Part shown: positions 38,647 through 46,942 of the stretch, in pieces
How the letters are laid out: each line of letters starts with the position of its first letter
How positions within the stretch are numbered: position 1 is the stretch's first letter
Assembly (NCBI GenBank): GCA_902634555.1
Contig: CACPKO010000006.1
Span: 1 to 55,991, forward strand
Length of the DNA: 55,991 nucleotides
Direction: 5' to 3'
Origin: Actinomycetota bacterium
GTDB lineage: Bacteria; Actinomycetota; Acidimicrobiia; Acidimicrobiales; MedAcidi-G1
Position numbers and translations under genes: made by a program
Notes under the pieces: generated by a model
What the model saw: only the letters and a program-made list of their open reading frames with translations
The model's database searches: none
What the model was told of the DNA's origin: nothing

Positions 38647-38767
38647 GGGGTCTCCTTGAGTATGTGTTTCAGCGGGCATGTTTCCTCCGGACTGTAACTA
38701 TTTGTTTTGGCTCATCGCCAAATATTGATTAGTAATTCTACCGGAAGAAGACTCCTGCTCAGCAGGC

Positions 38768-38797
38768 ATTGAAATATATTGAGATATATTGAAATAT
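38768..38797. repeat. three tandem 10-bp repeats upstream of acpP
   Basis: ATTGAAATAT (38768-38777), ATTGAGATAT (38778-38787), ATTGAAATAT (38788-38797): one mismatch in three head-to-tail units, in the 127-nt plsX-acpP gap. The 10-bp period places each unit on the same helix face, as in operator arrays. A small hairpin (CCTGCT/AGCAGG, about 38752-38764) and another (TTTGGC/GCCAAA, about 38705-38721) lie between the array and acpP. Regulation is inferred. Confidence 0.6.
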
Positions 38798-38806
38798 CCG
38801 ATTTAA

Positions 38807-39799
38807 TTAAACTTCTTCGCTCACAGCCGAGGTGATGCTTCCTACTACATCTGATTCAACCATCTCAGCAGCAACTTTGATGGCATTCTCAATAGCTAAG
38901 GCGGTGGAGGATCCGTGACTAATGATACAAACTCCCTTTACCCCTAAAAGCATTGCTCCTCCATAGGAATCAGGATGAAAGACATTATAAAGGTCCCCAA
39001 GTTCTGGGCTAAGCACCTCTGCCGCTTTCGCTGCCTCAGGCCTCTCCCCTAATGCTGTGAAAAGTGCCATCATCAGCGTCTTCAAAGATCCTTCAAGCGT
39101 TTTTAAAGCAACATTTCCCGTGAACCCATCTGTTACAACAACATCCACTTCATCAGACATCAAGTCCCGTCCCTCTACGTTGCCTAAGAAAACTTCACCT
39201 GTCCAAGAGGCTTTTGACATTTCTTCGTATGCTTCTTTAACAAATGGGCTTCCCTTTCCTGGTTCTTCGCCAATGGAAAGTAGTCCTATCCGAGGTTCTG
39301 AAATGCCTAATCGGTGTTGAGCAAAAACAGATCCCATTTTTCCAAACTGAACTAACCATTCAGGTCGACATTCTGCATTAGCCCCTGCGTCAAGAAAAAC
39401 TGTTGATGTAGAACCTGGGGTCGGCAACAAAGTTGCGATAGCGGGGCGTGCTACTCCTTTGATTCTACCCATACGCAAAAGAGCACTAGCCATGGTCGCT
39501 CCTGTGTTCCCAGCGCTCACCATTGCTGAAGCATTCCCATCTCTTACAGCCTCTGCAGCGCGAACCAGAGAAGAGTCTTTCATTTTCCTAACGCTAGATC
39601 CAGGCTCAGCATCCATCGCGATGGATTCCAAAGCAGGAATTATCTCAAGGTCGCCATGGTCCTTAATCTTGTCAGGATGCCCAACGAGAACTACTGGTAT
39701 TCCATGATTTTCAGATGCTTGCCGTGCGCCAGCAATAATCTCTTCAGGCGCTTTATCGCCTCCCATTGCATCAACGGCAATTGGTGACGAAAGAGGCAT
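38807..39799 (-). CDS. plsX: phosphate acyltransferase PlsX
   Basis: Makes acyl-phosphate from acyl-ACP for phospholipid synthesis. 330 residues with IAVDAMGGDKAPEEII (7-22), VRAAEAVRDGNASAMVSAGNTGA, FLDAGANAEC, NVEGRDLMSDEVDVVVTDGFTGNV and YGGAMLLGVKGVCIISHGSS. It follows rpmF by 9 nt and precedes acpP; the rpmF-plsX-acpP-rnc run is conserved widely. Confidence 0.96.
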   Translation of the reverse strand: MPLSSPIAVDAMGGDKAPEEIIAGARQASENHGIPVVLVGHPDKIKDHGDLEIIPALESIAMDAEPGSSVRKMKDSSLVRAAEAVRDGNASAMVSAGNTGATMASALLRMGRIKGVARPAIATLLPTPGSTSTVFLDAGANAECRPEWLVQFGKMGSVFAQHRLGISEPRIGLLSIGEEPGKGSPFVKEAYEEMSKASWTGEVFLGNVEGRDLMSDEVDVVVTDGFTGNVALKTLEGSLKTLMMALFTALGERPEAAKAAEVLSPELGDLYNVFHPDSYGGAMLLGVKGVCIISHGSSTALAIENAIKVAAEMVESDVVGSITSAVSEEV

Positions 39800-39808
39800 T
39801 AGTTGCTA

Positions 39809-39988
39809 CTACTCAACGTCAATGGCTTGCTGGCCTGCATACCAGCCACAATTACCGCATACTCGATGAGGTCGCTTAACAGCCCCACATCGAGGGCATG
39901 TGCTTCGAGAAGGTGCGTTTAAGGTCCAATTAGAAGCTCTTCGGCTTCTCCCTTTTGCTTTGGAAGTTTTTTTCTTTGGGACGGCCAT
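39809..39988 (-). CDS. rpmF: 50S ribosomal protein L32
   Basis: 59 residues from the ATG at 39986-39988 to TAG at 39809-39811. MAVPKKKTSKAKGRSRRAS is the L32 opening. It retains a full zinc ribbon: C31 and C34 in STCPRCG, C44 and C47 in RVCGNCGWY. It sits between the DUF177 gene and plsX, the usual slot. Confidence 0.95.
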   Translation of the reverse strand: MAVPKKKTSKAKGRSRRASNWTLNAPSRSTCPRCGAVKRPHRVCGNCGWYAGQQAIDVE

Positions 39989-40074
39989 TTTTAGTCCTTA
40001 ATTGAATTCTCTTATAGGTTACGTCAGTTAATTTCAATTCAATGAACTAGCAAGGTTAGCGGAACTAAAACTAT

Positions 40075-40662
40075 TTAGGCGACTGTGTCTTCCGAGGAAA
40101 GACCGCTGTCTGTTTTTAACTGATCAAGTACCGCCCATCGAGGATCTTTCTTGGGAGGCAAGTTCTTATCTTCTTCGCTAACAGAATCCCTCGTCGGGAA
40201 TCTTTCTGGATCAGGACCTAAGCATTCTTCGGAACAAAGAGGAGAAAATGGAAGCGTGAGCAGTACCGAATCCCTCACAACTTCTTCTAAGTCAACTATC
40301 TGCTCTCCATTTATTTCCTTAAAAGGAAAGGCGTCTTCGACTTCAAATTTGACCTGACTTTCTGAACTACTTGCTCGAAAAACCTCATCTATTGTGAGGT
40401 CTAATACACCTGACACTTCCTCAATGCATCGACGGCACTCTCCGCTCCATTTTGCAGAAACCTTTCCAGAAACTAAGACATCTTCTTGACTTAGTTGTAT
40501 TGCCAGATCAAGTTGAACCTGCCCATCTACGACACGGGCTGCAGAAATTCTTAAATCTTCAAGAAACACAGGGTTCTTGATCTGGTGAACTTTCTCTGGT
40601 CGCTTATGAAGCATTGATAGCGGGAAAATGAGACCCTCTCCCGTTGATTGGTTAGAAGTCAT
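40075..40662 (-). CDS. DUF177/YceD-family protein
   Basis: 195 residues from the ATG at 40660-40662; a GTG two codons earlier is possible. The family core is visible: a beta-rich N-terminal part, the cysteine pair GECRRCIEE, and the C-terminal EQIVDLEEVVRDSVLLTLPF plus PLCSEECLG. DUF177 proteins precede rpmF in most bacteria; in plants and bacteria they have been linked to 23S rRNA accumulation. The start overlaps the coiled-coil gene by 11 nt. Function here is by family only. Confidence 0.88.
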   Translation of the reverse strand: MTSNQSTGEGLIFPLSMLHKRPEKVHQIKNPVFLEDLRISAARVVDGQVQLDLAIQLSQEDVLVSGKVSAKWSGECRRCIEEVSGVLDLTIDEVFRASSSESQVKFEVEDAFPFKEINGEQIVDLEEVVRDSVLLTLPFSPLCSEECLGPDPERFPTRDSVSEEDKNLPPKKDPRWAVLDQLKTDSGLSSEDTVA

Positions 40663-41275
40663 CGTCACCTGATGCGTTGTCCCAATCGAAAAGTGCGGTA
40701 CTTGATCTTGGCTCGCTGTCTAACGAACTGTCCTCATCTGGGGTAGAAAGGTCCGAGGCTGCAGTTTCTTGGTTGCGTTCGGTTTCTGTTTCTTGCAGTT
40801 TCCGACGTCCAGTAGCGATAACATCCCGAGCTTGCCCAAGAGTTGATTCAAAATTTTTCAACTTTTGATCACAATAATCTTCTGTTTCTAATCGCATACG
40901 GCGACTGTCTTCTCTGGCGGTTTCTACTAAACGTCTTGCTGTTTGTTCTGCAGTTCTGACCACTTCAGTTCGCTGCACCAAACGTTCAGCGCGAGATCTA
41001 GCCAACTCAAGAATTTCATCTCCTTCACGAGTTACCTTGGCAAGAAACTCTTCTCGTTCCTTCAATAACCAGCGAGCATTACGTAAGTCATCTGGAAGCC
41101 GTCGCATTGCTTCATCAATCATGTCGAGAAGTTCTTCTTTGTTAACCATGGAAGAGGCTGATAGCGGCATGGCTCTCGCATTTTCAATGATGTCGCGCGC
41201 CTCTCTCAGGATTGCTTCAACCTGAGGGGGCCTATAGGGGTCAGGCGCCGATGATTCGGAAAAATCGTCAGTCAC
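40652..41275 (-). CDS. SepIVA/DivIVA-like coiled-coil protein
   Basis: 207 residues from GTG. A Pro-rich N-terminus, then an almost continuous charged helix (about 45-165; SRAERLVQRTEVVRTAEQTA), then an acidic Ser/Asp-rich tail. The position between coaD (4-nt GTGA overlap) and the DUF177 gene matches mycobacterial sepIVA (Rv2927c), a DivIVA-type protein linked to septum and polar growth. The call rests on that synteny, as I recall it, plus the coiled coil. An ATP-synthase-b-like label is the common mis-annotation. Confidence 0.72.
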   Translation of the reverse strand: MTDDFSESSAPDPYRPPQVEAILREARDIIENARAMPLSASSMVNKEELLDMIDEAMRRLPDDLRNARWLLKEREEFLAKVTREGDEILELARSRAERLVQRTEVVRTAEQTARRLVETAREDSRRMRLETEDYCDQKLKNFESTLGQARDVIATGRRKLQETETERNQETAASDLSTPDEDSSLDSEPRSSTALFDWDNASGDDDF

Positions 41276-41751
41276 GATGGCAACTTCTCTTTCAGCCTTC
41301 GGTAAACAGGTTCCGGAACCATGTCTTCTACATTCCCACCAAGCCGAGCCACTTCTCGTATCAAGCCAGAAGCCAAAAAGGATCGGCGAGAAGCTGTTGG
41401 AAGAAAGAGGGTGTGAACTCCAGAAATAGCCAAGTTGGTCTGAGCCATCTGTAATTCAGACTCAAAATCAGACACAGCTCTGAGGCCTTTAATTATGAAA
41501 TCTACTCCCTCTTCTTTGGCCAATGTGACGACAAGCCCGTCAAACATCGTTGTTCTAACGTTTGGCAAATGTTTAAAACATTCGTCCAGTAAACCCATAC
41601 GTTCTTCAAGGGAGAAAAGTCCTCCCCCTTTAGAAGGATTCATTAGAGTTCCTACGACCACATCATCAAATAATGAAGCCGCGGTTTCAACCATCTCTAC
41701 ATGTCCGTTATGAATCGGGTCAAACGAACCGGGATATAAAACGCAGGTCAT
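41272..41751 (-). CDS. coaD: phosphopantetheine adenylyltransferase
   Basis: Fourth step of coenzyme A synthesis. 159 residues: nucleotidyltransferase motif YPGSFDPIHNGHVEMVETAA (7-26), IKGLRAVSDFESELQMAQTN, and the C-terminal SSGL-type stretch ASRRSFLASGLIREVARLGG. It follows rsmD by 26 nt, the usual rsmD-coaD pair. Confidence 0.96.
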   Translation of the reverse strand: MTCVLYPGSFDPIHNGHVEMVETAASLFDDVVVGTLMNPSKGGGLFSLEERMGLLDECFKHLPNVRTTMFDGLVVTLAKEEGVDFIIKGLRAVSDFESELQMAQTNLAISGVHTLFLPTASRRSFLASGLIREVARLGGNVEDMVPEPVYRRLKEKLPS

Positions 41752-41777
41752 TTGACCAAACCCCCTTTTCCTGTGAT

Positions 41778-42308
41778 CTACTTCTCTTTCTGGTCTCTTA
41801 TAACCAATAACACCACGGTAGCCCCGTATTGTCTACTTCTTTGAACATGCCACCCAATTCCTGGGTTAATTTCTCGATTTGATTCAATTACCACTACCTC
41901 CGCATCAAGGATCTGGAATAGATTTTCCCAGTCTTCAAAATCATAAGGGGGGTCAAGTAGCACCAAGTCCCATGGCCCTGAATTGTTAGCCAGCCAAGTC
42001 ATTCCATCTGCAACATGAACCTCAGTCTGATTCGATAGTCCACATTTTTCAATATTTCTCTTTACAAGTTGTGCGTTGACCGAGGATTTCTCAACAAATA
42101 CAGCGTGAGTGGAGCCTCGAGATAAAGCTTCTATTCCTAGGGCGCCAGATCCTGCAAATAGGTCAAGGACTCGCTCATTTTCTACTGCATTTATGCTGTA
42201 AAGAGCATTGAAGGTCGCCTCACGGACACGATCACTAGTTGGGCGGATTCCGGTGTCTTTAGGCGATTCTAAGTTGCGTCCCTTTAGCGTGCCTGCAACT
42301 ACTCTCAT
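41778..42308 (-). CDS. rsmD: 16S rRNA (guanine(966)-N2)-methyltransferase RsmD
   Basis: Starts MRVVAGTLKGRNLESP at the ATG 42306-42308, the normal RsmD opening, giving 176 residues. Also seen: RPTSDRVREATFNAL, the SAM motif VLDLFAGSGALGIEALSRG, and the catalytic DLVLLDPPYD. A longer frame to 42392 runs antisense to the small plus-strand zinc gene and is not conserved sequence. Confidence 0.93.
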   Translation of the reverse strand: MRVVAGTLKGRNLESPKDTGIRPTSDRVREATFNALYSINAVENERVLDLFAGSGALGIEALSRGSTHAVFVEKSSVNAQLVKRNIEKCGLSNQTEVHVADGMTWLANNSGPWDLVLLDPPYDFEDWENLFQILDAEVVVIESNREINPGIGWHVQRSRQYGATVVLLVIRDQKEK

Positions 42309-42329
42309 ACCAACAGTATGGTGCTTTAA

Positions 42330-42509
42330 ATGAAAGCTCCACAAACAATAATCTGCATTGACTGTGGTGGGCTGTGCCATATGCTTCCTCATCCAGACTC
42401 AGATTTTAAGCCAGGTGACTCAGTTGCCTATCGTTGCAGAGATTGTCTTGACCGCTGGGATATGGTTCTTCCAGAATCAGAGAACGAAGAAGAACATGAC
42501 TACGAATAG
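42330..42509 (+). CDS. 59-residue zinc-ribbon-like protein
   Basis: ATG (42330-42332) to TAG (42507-42509). Two knuckles, C9-x2-C12 in IICIDCGGLC and C36-x2-C39 in YRCRDCLDRWD, fit a zinc ribbon; a third Cys-His pair (C16, H17) is near. The tail is acidic (ESENEEEHDYE). It is divergent from rsmD (21 nt) and convergent on recG (17 nt). The motif spacing and clean fit between neighbours support coding. Family and function unknown; the ribosome site is weak. Confidence 0.65.
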   Translation: MKAPQTIICIDCGGLCHMLPHPDSDFKPGDSVAYRCRDCLDRWDMVLPESENEEEHDYE

Positions 42510-42526
42510 GTTCCGTCTAGTAATTC

Positions 42527-44653
42527 TTATGATTTAAGTAGATATTCCCCATCAGACTCCTCAAGCACTGCAGAAATTTCGTTTCTCAGACCTACATGAC
42601 TGTTTAGGTCAGGATCTCCACTAACTATGCCTATTGCGACCTCGCGGGCAATCTCCACCCACTCCCGGTCTCTTCTTAAGGAAGCCAGTCGTAAGTCGTT
42701 ACGCCCCTTCTGACGGTCCGCCATGATCGTTCCTTCTCCGCGTAACTCAAGATCCACTTCAGCTAGTTCAAACCCATCTGTAGTTTGAACTAATGCCTTA
42801 AGACGTTCTTCCCCAATCGCTGTTCCTGCATCACCGACAAGAAAACAAGCACTAGAACTTGAACCACGTCCAACTCTCCCTCGTAGTTGATGAAGTTGCG
42901 CTATTCCGAATCTGTATGCATCTAAAACAACCATCACTGTGGCATTAGGAACGTCTACTCCAACTTCTATAACTGTGGTCGCTACGAGTATGTCTGTTTC
43001 ACCCTGACGAAATTTTTCCATTACCTGATTTTTTTCATCCGATTTAATTCGTCCATGCAATAATTCAACTCGTAGATCTGAAAACACTTCCTCTGATAAC
43101 CGGGTAAACGTTTCCTCAGCAGAACGAACATTCAATGAATCTGACTCATCAATCAACGGGCACACAACATATGCTTGCTTACCTTCTTTAACTTCTTCAC
43201 GAATCGATTCCCATGCTGCTTGTTCTTCTTTGATCCAAAAAGTTTCAATAGGAGTTCTCCCTAATGGCATCTCGTCAAGAATTGAAACATCAAGATCTCC
43301 ATAAACAGTCATCGCCGCCGTCCGAGGAATTGGTGTAGCAGTCATAACCAAGACATCTGGAGCCATACCATCAGACTGTTTCTCGCGTAACGCTGCTCTT
43401 TGATCCACTCCGAATCGATGTTGTTCATCAATGACGACAACCCCTAATGAGGAAAATGAAATCTCATCCTGAATTAGCGCATGTGTTCCCACAACTATGT
43501 CAACACCGCCGTTTGCAAGTTTTTCAACTATCAATTTCCTTTGACTTGATGAAGCACTACTTGTTAAAAGTTCTACCCGTAAAGGGCGCTGTCCAAGCAA
43601 AGTTGAGTCATCTTCAACATTCATGTTTTGCAATAGATCTGAAATCCCTAAATAGTGTTGCTCAGCAAGAACCTCTGTTGGCGCCATGAATGCCCCTTGA
43701 TGGCCGCCTTGCACTGCAGAGAGTAAGGCGGTCACTGCTACTACTGTTTTTCCTGAACCCACGTCTCCCTGCAAGAGACGATGCATTGGTAAGCCCTTTT
43801 TTAGATCAGTTAAAATTTCATCTATGACTCTTTTTTGAGCACTTGTCAAGGTATAAGGGAGTTGCTCGTGGAAGGCTGTCGTTAGAAATCCAGAAGCATT
43901 ATGGCTAATCCCCTTAGTTGATCTCTCTAATTGGACTTTTCGTTGCACTAACTCAAGTTGAATTCGTAAAAGCTCATCAAATACGAGTCGCCTGCGAGCT
44001 TCAGTTACTTCTTGCATTGATCCAGGCCGGTGGATCTGAAGGAACGCTGTAGATCGATCAACGAGACGGTAGTTTTCTCTTATTTCTTTTGGGACTGGGT
44101 CCTCAAATCCTCTTACCTTCATAACCCGGCGCAATGCTTCTGCTACCAACGCATCTAGGTCCCAACTCTGCACTCCAGCTACCTCTGACTGTGGATAGAC
44201 AGCGACGATCCTTCCTGTGCGGTCGCCTACAAGATCAACGATTGGATTCGTCATCTGTTTATTACCTTGATATAGATCTAGACGTCCAAAAATTATTGCC
44301 TCTTTATCTTCAGTTAGTTGTTTGCTACGCCAAGGCTGATTAAAAAAAACTAGCCTCATCCGGCCTGTTTCATCTTCCACGGTTACTTCTACTAACGAGC
44401 GGCGGTTCCGCATTCGGCGAGTTGCAACTTTTGCAACAGTCACTAGCACCATGCCTTCTTCACCTACGGTCAGATCAGCGATAGTCGTCTGCTTGCTGCG
44501 ATCGATATACCTTCTTGGATATACCGTTATCAAATCCAGAACTGATCTGACTTCAATTTTTTGAAGCATTTCAGCTTTTCTTGAGCTAACACCATGAAGA
44601 TCGGTGACCGGCCGCTCTTTTAATTCCCTGAGTGTGACTCCTTTGTCAGCCAC
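42527..44653 (-). CDS. recG: ATP-dependent DNA helicase RecG
   Basis: 708 residues from GTG. N-terminal wedge/OB domain (VYPRRYIDRSKQTTIADL), then helicase motifs LLQGDVGSGKTVVAV, GTHALIQD, VVIDEQHRFGVDQR, MTATPIPRTAAMTVYGDLD, and the C-terminal half with RFGIAQLHQLRGRVGRG. It remodels stalled forks and junctions. It lies 9 nt after the DhaL-domain gene, a common pair. Confidence 0.96.
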   Translation of the reverse strand: MADKGVTLRELKERPVTDLHGVSSRKAEMLQKIEVRSVLDLITVYPRRYIDRSKQTTIADLTVGEEGMVLVTVAKVATRRMRNRRSLVEVTVEDETGRMRLVFFNQPWRSKQLTEDKEAIIFGRLDLYQGNKQMTNPIVDLVGDRTGRIVAVYPQSEVAGVQSWDLDALVAEALRRVMKVRGFEDPVPKEIRENYRLVDRSTAFLQIHRPGSMQEVTEARRRLVFDELLRIQLELVQRKVQLERSTKGISHNASGFLTTAFHEQLPYTLTSAQKRVIDEILTDLKKGLPMHRLLQGDVGSGKTVVAVTALLSAVQGGHQGAFMAPTEVLAEQHYLGISDLLQNMNVEDDSTLLGQRPLRVELLTSSASSSQRKLIVEKLANGGVDIVVGTHALIQDEISFSSLGVVVIDEQHRFGVDQRAALREKQSDGMAPDVLVMTATPIPRTAAMTVYGDLDVSILDEMPLGRTPIETFWIKEEQAAWESIREEVKEGKQAYVVCPLIDESDSLNVRSAEETFTRLSEEVFSDLRVELLHGRIKSDEKNQVMEKFRQGETDILVATTVIEVGVDVPNATVMVVLDAYRFGIAQLHQLRGRVGRGSSSSACFLVGDAGTAIGEERLKALVQTTDGFELAEVDLELRGEGTIMADRQKGRNDLRLASLRRDREWVEIAREVAIGIVSGDPDLNSHVGLRNEISAVLEESDGEYLLKS

Positions 44654-44662
44654 TACGTCTCT

Positions 44663-46303
44663 CTATTCAATTCCTAGGAAATATGGGTATAAGGGTTGTC
44701 CCCCGAAATGAGTTTCTACTTCAACCATAGGATGTTGTTCTTCAACCCAAGAAACAATCTCTTCGGTAACAGAGTCTTCTGCCTCCGCTCCAGCAATTAG
44801 TGTAACTAGTTCATGACCGTCAACGAGTTGTCCAATTAACTGAGTGACAGCTTTGAAAAGTGAGTCTGTAATGACTTTCACTTTGCCTTCTGAAAGGCCC
44901 AAGTAGTCGCCTTCAGAAATATCACCTGCATCGCTTCCAGAGTCTCTTACAGCAATGGTTACCTCTCCAGCAACAACTTGAGAAGCCGCTGCTGTCATTC
45001 CTTCTAGATTTTCCTCTGCTGTGCCTTGCGGGTCATATTCCAGAAGAGAGGCAAATCCTTCAGTTATTCCTTTCGTTCGAATAACCCGGACAGTTTTTGA
45101 GGTTTGCTCATTCACTTGCTCTGCTACCGGAATAATATTTCCGTTGTTTGGAAGTATCACTACTTCATCGGCAGGTACTGCTTCTACGGCATCAAGTAAC
45201 TGTTCTGTTGAAGGGTTCATTGACTGTCCTCCAACTATTACTTTTTGAACCCCGAGAGATCGAAAGATATCAACAATTCCAACACCATTCGCCACTGCCA
45301 CGACTGCACAAGGCACCGGCGGTCCTGTGGAATCTTCCTGGTCGCCAGCGATTTGCTCTCGTACCCATGCCTGTTCCTCAGCTTCTTCAAGAAGATCTGA
45401 AACTCGGATTTTGTAAGGTCGCCCTATTTCTATTCCCGCTTCTATAGCCGCTCCAACATCATCTGTGTGGACATGGCAATTCCATGTTCGGTCTCCCCCA
45501 ACCACAACAATTGAATCACCCAACTCGCTCCATGCTTCTTTAAAAGATGGGATCTGTTCATCATTGGCTTCTAGGAAATACATCACCTCATATCGCGGTC
45601 CTTCAATCAAAGACTCTGAGGCTTCAGAATGGAAACTCATTGTTGAAGAAGCGCTGACTTCTGGAGCTTCAGGCAAAGGACGGCCATCTAGAACATTTAA
45701 AAGCGCATCAAGTAAAAGTAAATAGCCGCTTCCCCCTGCATCCACTACTCCTGCTTCTGCGAGTACTGGAAGCATCTCTGGGGTGCGGGCTAATGCGTCT
45801 TTCCCTCGTTCAAGTGCCGCTTCAACCACAGTAAGTAGATCTCCACCTCCCTCATGAGTTTCCTTTGCCGCTTCAGCAGATTCTCTGACCACCGTCAAGA
45901 TTGTCCCCTCTACTGGTGTCATGACCGCTCCATAAGCAGCCTTTGCGGCTTCACCGAGTCCTTTCGCAGCAGACGAAGCGTCAAGGACTCCGGAACTCCC
46001 AACCTCTGAGGAGAAAGCTCGGAGAACTTGAGAAAGTATTACGCCAGAATTTCCTCTTGCCCCCATTAGCGATCCATGCGCTATGGCAGAAGTGACTTCT
46101 GTGATTTCAGCCTCTTCAGGGATTTCTTTCAAAGCATTAACCACCGACTCTGCTGTCATCGACATGTTCGTACCCGTATCTCCATCAGGGACGGGATAAA
46201 CGTTAAGCATGTTCAACGCCTCGCGGTGAGCCACTAAAGCAGCAAAAAATTGATTCATGAAATGGCGAAGTTCCTTCGCCTCAAGGTGAGAAGTAATAGT
46301 CAC
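44663..46303 (-). CDS. DhaL-domain protein, fatty acid kinase subunit FakA-like (YloV)
   Basis: 546 residues from GTG. The N-terminal DhaL kinase-like domain has LNVYPVPDGDTGTNMSMT and GARGNSGVILSQVLR, with Asp residues for Mg-ATP. The middle and C-terminal domains match YloV/FakA (IVVVGGDRTWNCHVHTDD; EVVILPNNGNII). In Firmicutes FakA phosphorylates fatty acids bound to FakB. No FakB (DegV) gene is in the window. Adjacent to recG as in many Gram-positives; the start faces rpmB across 145 nt. Confidence 0.88.
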   Translation of the reverse strand: MTITSHLEAKELRHFMNQFFAALVAHREALNMLNVYPVPDGDTGTNMSMTAESVVNALKEIPEEAEITEVTSAIAHGSLMGARGNSGVILSQVLRAFSSEVGSSGVLDASSAAKGLGEAAKAAYGAVMTPVEGTILTVVRESAEAAKETHEGGGDLLTVVEAALERGKDALARTPEMLPVLAEAGVVDAGGSGYLLLLDALLNVLDGRPLPEAPEVSASSTMSFHSEASESLIEGPRYEVMYFLEANDEQIPSFKEAWSELGDSIVVVGGDRTWNCHVHTDDVGAAIEAGIEIGRPYKIRVSDLLEEAEEQAWVREQIAGDQEDSTGPPVPCAVVAVANGVGIVDIFRSLGVQKVIVGGQSMNPSTEQLLDAVEAVPADEVVILPNNGNIIPVAEQVNEQTSKTVRVIRTKGITEGFASLLEYDPQGTAEENLEGMTAAASQVVAGEVTIAVRDSGSDAGDISEGDYLGLSEGKVKVITDSLFKAVTQLIGQLVDGHELVTLIAGAEAEDSVTEEIVSWVEEQHPMVEVETHFGGQPLYPYFLGIE

Positions 46304-46364
46304 AATTGTTTAGCGTACTCACCCAGTTCGCTCTGACCATCCATCTATGTAATGAAAGAGTTGG

Positions 46365-46421
46365 AGTAAGGGTCTAAAACCCCCTAGCCTTACTGAGTTC
46401 CCCTTATAGTGTTTAACTATA
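46365..46421. promoter_or_regulatory. inverted repeats in the fakA-like / rpmB divergent region
   Basis: Two structures in the 145-nt divergent gap. Arms AGTAAGG (46365-46371) and CCTTACT (46388-46394) enclose an inner GGT/ACC pair. A palindrome TATAGT-GTTTA-ACTATA (46405-46421) contains -10-like hexamers. They may form an rpmB leader or operator; the promoter itself is not fixed. Confidence 0.4.
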
Positions 46422-46448
46422 TTCGGATGGGGCTATTGAGGTAAAAAA

Positions 46449-46643
46449 ATGGCATCAGTATGTGAAATTTGTGGTAAGAAACCTTGGTTTGGTAAACAAG
46501 TGAGTCACTCTCATCGTCGTACTAACCGACGATGGAACCCTAATATTCAACGCGTGCGAGCAGTTGTAGGAAAATCAACAAAACGTATGAACGTTTGTAC
46601 AGGCTGCTTGAAGGCTGGCAAGGTTCAAAAAGCATCGAGGTAG
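46449..46643 (+). CDS. rpmB: 50S ribosomal protein L28
   Basis: 64 residues: [20 protein letters not shown] then [18 protein letters not shown]. It keeps both cysteine pairs (CEIC and CTGC), so it is the zinc-binding C+ form. GAGG lies 8 nt before the ATG. Its end contains GAGG for the next gene, 6 nt downstream, so rpmB and the cold-shock-like gene are probably co-translated. Confidence 0.96.
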   Translation: MASVCEICGKKPWFGKQVSHSHRRTNRRWNPNIQRVRAVVGKSTKRMNVCTGCLKAGKVQKASR

Positions 46644-46649
46644 CTCAAT

Positions 46650-46874
46650 ATGCAAGGCGTTATAAAGTCCTTTGATCCTGGAACAGGTGACGGAATCGTT
46701 ATAGAGCAAACCGAATTTCATGAATATGACCTTGCTCCAAGGGCTCTTGAAGATTCCATCTTTCAAATGCTTCGTCCCGGCCAACGAGTGATTTTTGAAT
46801 TAGATCTCAATAATCATGCCACCTCACTCTCACTCGGCTCTGAAGTAGATATGGGGACACCCGGAATTGAGTAA
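46650..46874 (+). CDS. divergent cold-shock-domain-like small protein
   Basis: 74 residues. It opens MQGVIKSFDPGTGDGIVI, which lines up with the MxGxVKWFNxxKGFGFI start of cold-shock proteins, and ends with GQRVIFELDLNNHATSLSL, like the last strands of that fold. The RNA-binding aromatic motifs are missing: RNP1 reads TGDGIV and RNP2 reads YDLAP. Ribosome site GAGG inside the rpmB end. An OB-fold without standard single-strand binding is my inference. Confidence 0.68.
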   Translation: MQGVIKSFDPGTGDGIVIEQTEFHEYDLAPRALEDSIFQMLRPGQRVIFELDLNNHATSLSLGSEVDMGTPGIE

Positions 46875-46911
46875 TTCCGCCCGTGAGACATACGCCACAC
46901 CCTAGATTTAT

Positions 46912-46929
46912 GCATTACGCGCATAATGC
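46912..46929. promoter_or_regulatory. operator-like palindrome before pckG
   Basis: GCATTA-CGCGCA-TAATGC: perfect 6-bp arms and a near-symmetric centre, 13 nt before the pckG start. Its place suggests a repressor site or 5'-UTR stem. No regulator is assigned. Confidence 0.45.
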
Positions 46930-46942
46930 GACTATGAATTAA

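Noticed and set aside
42309-42392. Extended N-terminus of RsmD (28 extra residues)
   Set aside because: The RsmD family begins at MRVVAG; the extension is antisense to the zinc-ribbon gene.
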